From Bdellovibrionaceae bacterium UBA2466 (GTDB taxonomy: Bacteria > Bdellovibrionota > FAC87 > UBA2466), in the NCBI GenBank assembly GCA_002342225.1, contig DDPO01000108.1, positions 68,001 to 79,181 of the forward strand: a stretch of 11,181 bases of DNA, given 5' to 3'. Below the pieces are notes generated by a model that ran no database searches, was not told where the DNA came from, and worked only from the letters and a program-made list of their open reading frames with translations. Positions 9,709-11,181 of this stretch are shown here, piece by piece. The first letter of the stretch is position 1, and every line of letters starts with the position of its first letter. The position numbers and the translations under genes are program-made.

Positions 9709-10080
9709 TTAACTAAGCAGGTAACCAATTACCTTGCCCCAGATTACATCAAATCCCGCCAAAATAAGACTGATGAAAAATATACAAACCAGCACAACCC
9801 AAGTTGATTTCACGACGTCATCTTTGCTGGGCCACGTAACTTTTTTTAGTTCAACCACGACCTCATCTAAGAAAGCGTTAACCTTAGGGTGACGCAGGAG
9901 TACCACAAATGCCGTCACTGCCGCAAGTACAGGTAAAGCTTCAAGCCAATATTTAAAGCCGGTCAAGCGCCTGATTTCATAAACTTTGGATGATAACCAC
10001 GTGAAAAAACTCCTGGTTAAAAACCAAGTTAAGAACGAGGTTGCCAAATAGGAACTGAGAATTATCTTCCGGTTATCCAT
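9709..10080 (-). CDS. secE: Preprotein translocase subunit SecE
   Basis: SecE, 123 residues, clamps SecY in the inner-membrane SecYEG channel. The essential core is at the C-terminal end: the amphipathic surface helix VELKKVTWPSKDDVVKST at 76-93, then a membrane span at about 94-116. Before it are two more hydrophobic stretches, about 9-29 and 47-62. This gives the three-span form seen in E. coli (127 residues) and not the short one-span form. ATG 10080 is the only Met codon in the frame and an in-frame TGA lies ten codons upstream, so the start is well fixed by elimination. There is no recognisable Shine-Dalgarno: the preceding bases are CCGTTTACTT. The gene starts 125 bases after the CBS gene. 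Confidence 0.96.
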   Translation of the reverse strand: MDNRKIILSSYLATSFLTWFLTRSFFTWLSSKVYEIRRLTGFKYWLEALPVLAAVTAFVVLLRHPKVNAFLDEVVVELKKVTWPSKDDVVKSTWVVLVCIFFISLILAGFDVIWGKVIGYLLS

Positions 10081-10205
10081 AAGTAAACGGTAGTTCTGCC
10101 GTAAAACACTTCAAATTTCAAGTAAATGATTGAAGATTTTATGGTTGTTTTCAGAGTGGAGGTCAGTGACTGAGTTCAGGGGCTCTTCAGGGGGGAGATT
10201 TTAGA
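10081..10205 (-). other. CBS gene-secE gap with short direct repeat, dyad and weak -10
   Basis: No open gene is seen here. On the minus strand CCCCTGAA occurs twice, 3 bases apart (10193-10186 and 10182-10175), followed by the dyad TCAGT-C-ACTGA (10173-10163 region). A TAAAAT that could be a -10 lies near 10141, without a convincing -35. The repeats could be an operator for secE transcription, but they are short enough to be chance. There is no terminator hairpin, so read-through from the CBS gene into secE is possible. Confidence 0.3.
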
Positions 10206-10652
10206 TTACCCCGCTTTGGCGAGGTCTGTTTCTTCATGGGAAATGGCGTAGTTTAGAAGGTAGTCGAGAATTTCTCTCTGAGAAACCACTTTTTCCAGGT
10301 TCCCGTAGCTATCAGTAATAATAATGTGCCTGAATTTTCCCGTTTTCATCTTGTTTAAAACACTGCCGAGGGTTTCAAACCTTTGAACACAAACAGGGTT
10401 TCGGGTCATAAAATCGGATATTTTTGCATTGATTGGTATATCCTGAAGAGCACATTTTTTAAGGACATCTCGTTCAGTGAATATGCCAACGACTCGGGTG
10501 CCTTCAACAACTACCAAGCTACCGACATTAGCCGATTTGAGGGTGGCAATGGCATTAACAAGGGAAAGCTCTGGCTCGCAGTGAATGGCTCGTTTAGCTT
10601 CACCGAGTTCAGCGATGTGCCTGTCCAGCAGCTCTTTGAGTTGGTGCCTCAT
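10206..10652 (-). CDS. Small stand-alone protein with a tandem CBS-domain pair
   Basis: 148 residues, cytoplasmic, no signal or membrane segment. It consists almost wholly of two CBS domains: about 20-72, with IATLKSANVGSLVVVEGTRV and the GIFTERD signature near 56-62, and about 77-135, with FMTRNPVCVQ, KFRHIIITD and VVSQREILDYL. CBS pairs form a Bateman module that usually binds adenine nucleotides (AMP, ATP, SAM) and regulates a partner; no catalytic domain is attached, so the target is unknown. I prefer ATG 10652 over TTG 10670, because AAGG at 10661-10664 lies eight bases before this ATG and would sit inside the longer reading. The gene lies between tRNA-Trp and secE in the same direction, with a promoter candidate upstream, an uncommon place for it. 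Single CBS-pair proteins of this shape occur widely; the function here is not inferred. Confidence 0.9.
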   Translation of the reverse strand: MRHQLKELLDRHIAELGEAKRAIHCEPELSLVNAIATLKSANVGSLVVVEGTRVVGIFTERDVLKKCALQDIPINAKISDFMTRNPVCVQRFETLGSVLNKMKTGKFRHIIITDSYGNLEKVVSQREILDYLLNYAISHEETDLAKAG

Positions 10653-10670
10653 TAGTTTTTCCTTTCTCAA

Positions 10671-10861
10671 ACCGGCTATCGATAGTCAAAGTCGAGTAAA
10701 GGGTTCACAAAGGTAGCCTCTCCAGCGTTTTAAAGACGGGCTGAGATCTTCAGCGCAAACGCGCATTGTGATGTAAAATCAAACACTTATATAGCGTTCA
10801 GGTGTCTCTATACACTTCTATTTTAACACAGGGAGATAAAAACTCAAAATTGGGTAGAAAA
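10671..10861 (-). other. 191-base non-coding stretch between tRNA-Trp and the CBS gene
   Basis: No gene was found on either strand. It holds a promoter candidate (10820-10847), a second -10-like TATAAG near 10786-10791 without a good -35, small dyads GCGC-GTTT-GCGC and CTGA-AGATCT-CAG type around 10740-10765, and the 10-bp palindrome CTATCGATAG at 10676-10685. No stable terminator follows tRNA-Trp. Confidence 0.5.
10820..10847 (-). promoter_or_regulatory. Candidate promoter for the CBS gene and possibly secE-nusG and beyond
   Basis: TTGAGT (10847-10842) is four of six to the -35 consensus. After 16 bases comes TAAAAT (10825-10820), five of six to the -10, preceded by TGT to make an extended -10. 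It would start transcription about 160 bases before the CBS gene. It is the best sigma70-like site I see in the window and it faces the right way. Confidence 0.45.
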
Positions 10862-10935
10862 CAGGACGCCAGGGAGTCGAACCCTGAACCTAAGGATTTG
10901 GAATCCCTCGCTCTACCAATTGGAGCTAGCGTCCT
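10862..10935 (-). tRNA. tRNA-Trp, anticodon CCA
   Basis: The minus strand folds into a full cloverleaf. The acceptor stem AGGACGC/GCGTCCT is seven perfect pairs. The D stem is GCTC/GAGC. The anticodon stem AGGGA/TCCTT (one G-T) has loop TTCCAAA and so anticodon CCA. The variable loop is five bases, and the T arm is CAGGG-TTCGAGT-CCCTG. The discriminator base is G, as in tryptophan tRNAs of many bacteria. CCA is not encoded (GTTTT follows) and must be added. The D loop, CAATTGGTA, is nine bases, one more C than the usual AATTGGTA. The tRNA-Trp gene between tuf and secE is the classic arrangement of this locus. Confidence 0.96.
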
Positions 10936-10947
10936 ATAATGAATCAG

Positions 10948-10976
10948 CAAAAAGGGAGGGGTTAACCCCCTCCCTC
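10948..10976 (-). terminator. Intrinsic terminator after rpmG
   Basis: On the minus strand AGGGAGGGG, a five-base loop GTTAA and CCCCTCCCT form a nine-pair, mostly G-C stem, followed directly by TTTT and G. It begins five bases after the rpmG stop. It is a textbook Rho-independent terminator for tuf-rpmG transcripts, yet tRNA-Trp begins only 12 bases after it. Confidence 0.85.
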
Positions 10977-10980
10977 GATA

Positions 10981-11133
10981 CTAAGCTTTTACTTCTTTAT
11001 GGCTGGTATGCCGTCTGCAGTGCTTGCAATACTTCTGAGCATTACGTCGCTCAGAGTGCTTGCTCTTGTTTTTCGTCGTTGTGTAGTTACGACGCTTGCA
11101 CTCAGTGCATTCCATATTAATGATTGTCTGCAT
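10981..11133 (-). CDS. rpmG: 50S ribosomal protein L33
   Basis: L33, 50 residues, a small protein of the large subunit near the E site. It reads [20 protein letters not shown] and onward, with the family signature [10 protein letters not shown], and ends HTSHKEVKA. It is the zinc-binding (C+) form: Cys9 and Cys12 pair with Cys36 and Cys39. The start ATG 11133 is chosen because it gives the usual length and because AGGAAG occurs twice upstream (positions -7 to -2 and -14 to -9), the farther copy being well placed. Met7 is the only alternative and would remove the first strand. It lies 16 bases after tuf and is followed by a strong terminator, so it ends the tuf transcript. Confidence 0.96.
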   Translation of the reverse strand: MQTIINMECTECKRRNYTTTKNKSKHSERRNAQKYCKHCRRHTSHKEVKA

Positions 11134-11149
11134 ACTTCCTACTTCCTAA

Positions 11150-11181
11150 CTATTCGATAATTTCAGTTACGACCCCAGCTC
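11150..11181 (-). CDS. tuf: Elongation factor Tu, last ten codons
   Basis: The final codons, read leftward from the window edge, give AGVVTEIIE and a TAG stop. This matches the GAGVV end of bacterial EF-Tu domain III, the GTPase that brings aminoacyl-tRNA to the ribosome. The tail TEIIE differs from the E. coli tail, which is common between phyla. The rest of the gene is outside the window. The rpmG start 16 bases downstream and the tRNA-Trp beyond agree with the tuf-rpmG-tRNA-Trp-secE order. Only ten residues are visible, so the call rests partly on context. Confidence 0.85.
   Translation of the reverse strand, partial: AGVVTEIIE

Noticed and set aside
10383..10655. A 90-codon plus-strand frame antisense to the CBS gene.
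   Set aside because: The minus-strand frame has clear CBS signatures and a good ribosome site; the antisense product resembles nothing.
10668..10670. TTG at 10670 as the start of the CBS protein (154 residues).
   Set aside because: It would place the AAGG ribosome site inside the gene; ATG 10652 has that site eight bases upstream and gives a normal CBS-pair length.
10676..10685. Ten-base palindrome CTATCGATAG upstream of the CBS gene as an operator.
   Set aside because: A single short palindrome is expected by chance; no second copy or spacing relation to the promoter candidate is seen.
10920..11120. A 66-codon plus-strand frame across tRNA-Trp and rpmG, with a perfect TATAAT at 10935-10940 on the plus strand.
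   Set aside because: The frame is antisense to L33 and the tRNA. The TATAAT has no -35 at proper distance (TTGGAG is only nine bases away) and is fixed partly by the tRNA 5' end.
1..11181. Mobile elements, CRISPR arrays, phage genes or defence systems.
   Set aside because: None was seen. The window is almost entirely conserved housekeeping genes on one strand, with no long repeats, transposase or spacer array.

Overview
This window is one long minus-strand run of the core transcription and translation cluster of a bacterium. In transcription order (right to left) it holds: the last codons of tuf (EF-Tu), rpmG (L33), tRNA-Trp(CCA), a small CBS-domain protein gene, secE, nusG, rplK, rplA, rplJ, rplL, rpoB, and the first two thirds of rpoC, which runs off the left edge. 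All supported genes are on the minus strand. Nothing was found on the plus strand beyond antisense shadow frames.

Organism: the tuf-(rpmG)-tRNA-Trp-secE-nusG-rplKAJL-rpoBC order, a 1368-residue RpoB, a SecE with three predicted membrane segments and a NusG with an acidic N-terminal tail suggest a Gram-negative bacterium of deltaproteobacterial or Bdellovibrionota type. Moderately AT-rich codon use fits a lower-GC member. This is inferred from remembered protein character only; no search was run, so the lineage is tentative.

Layout: (1) 10862-11181 holds the tuf 3' end, rpmG, a strong intrinsic terminator and tRNA-Trp. (2) 10671-10861 is a 191-base non-coding stretch with the best promoter candidate of the window, reading into the CBS gene. 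(3) 10206-10652 is the CBS-domain gene, an unusual guest in this locus. (4) 10081-10205 is a 125-base gap with a short direct repeat and a small dyad. (5) 7904-10080 holds secE, nusG, rplK and rplA, spaced 11-23 bases apart. (6) 7805-7903 is a leader with a possible promoter and an L10-type autoregulatory region before rplJ. (7) 1-7804 holds rplJ, rplL, rpoB and rpoC, with a 56-base rplL-rpoB gap containing two mutually exclusive weak hairpins and an ATGA overlap joining rpoB to rpoC.

Functionally, SecE serves the protein-export channel and NusG couples RNA polymerase to the ribosome. L11, L1, L10 and L12 build the L1 and L12 stalks where EF-Tu and EF-G act, and beta and beta' form the RNA polymerase active centre. 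I found no convincing undescribed system. The points most worth a second look are the CBS gene inside the tRNA-Trp/secE junction, the terminator placed 12 bases before tRNA-Trp, the extra D-loop base in that tRNA, and the switch-like rplL-rpoB gap.
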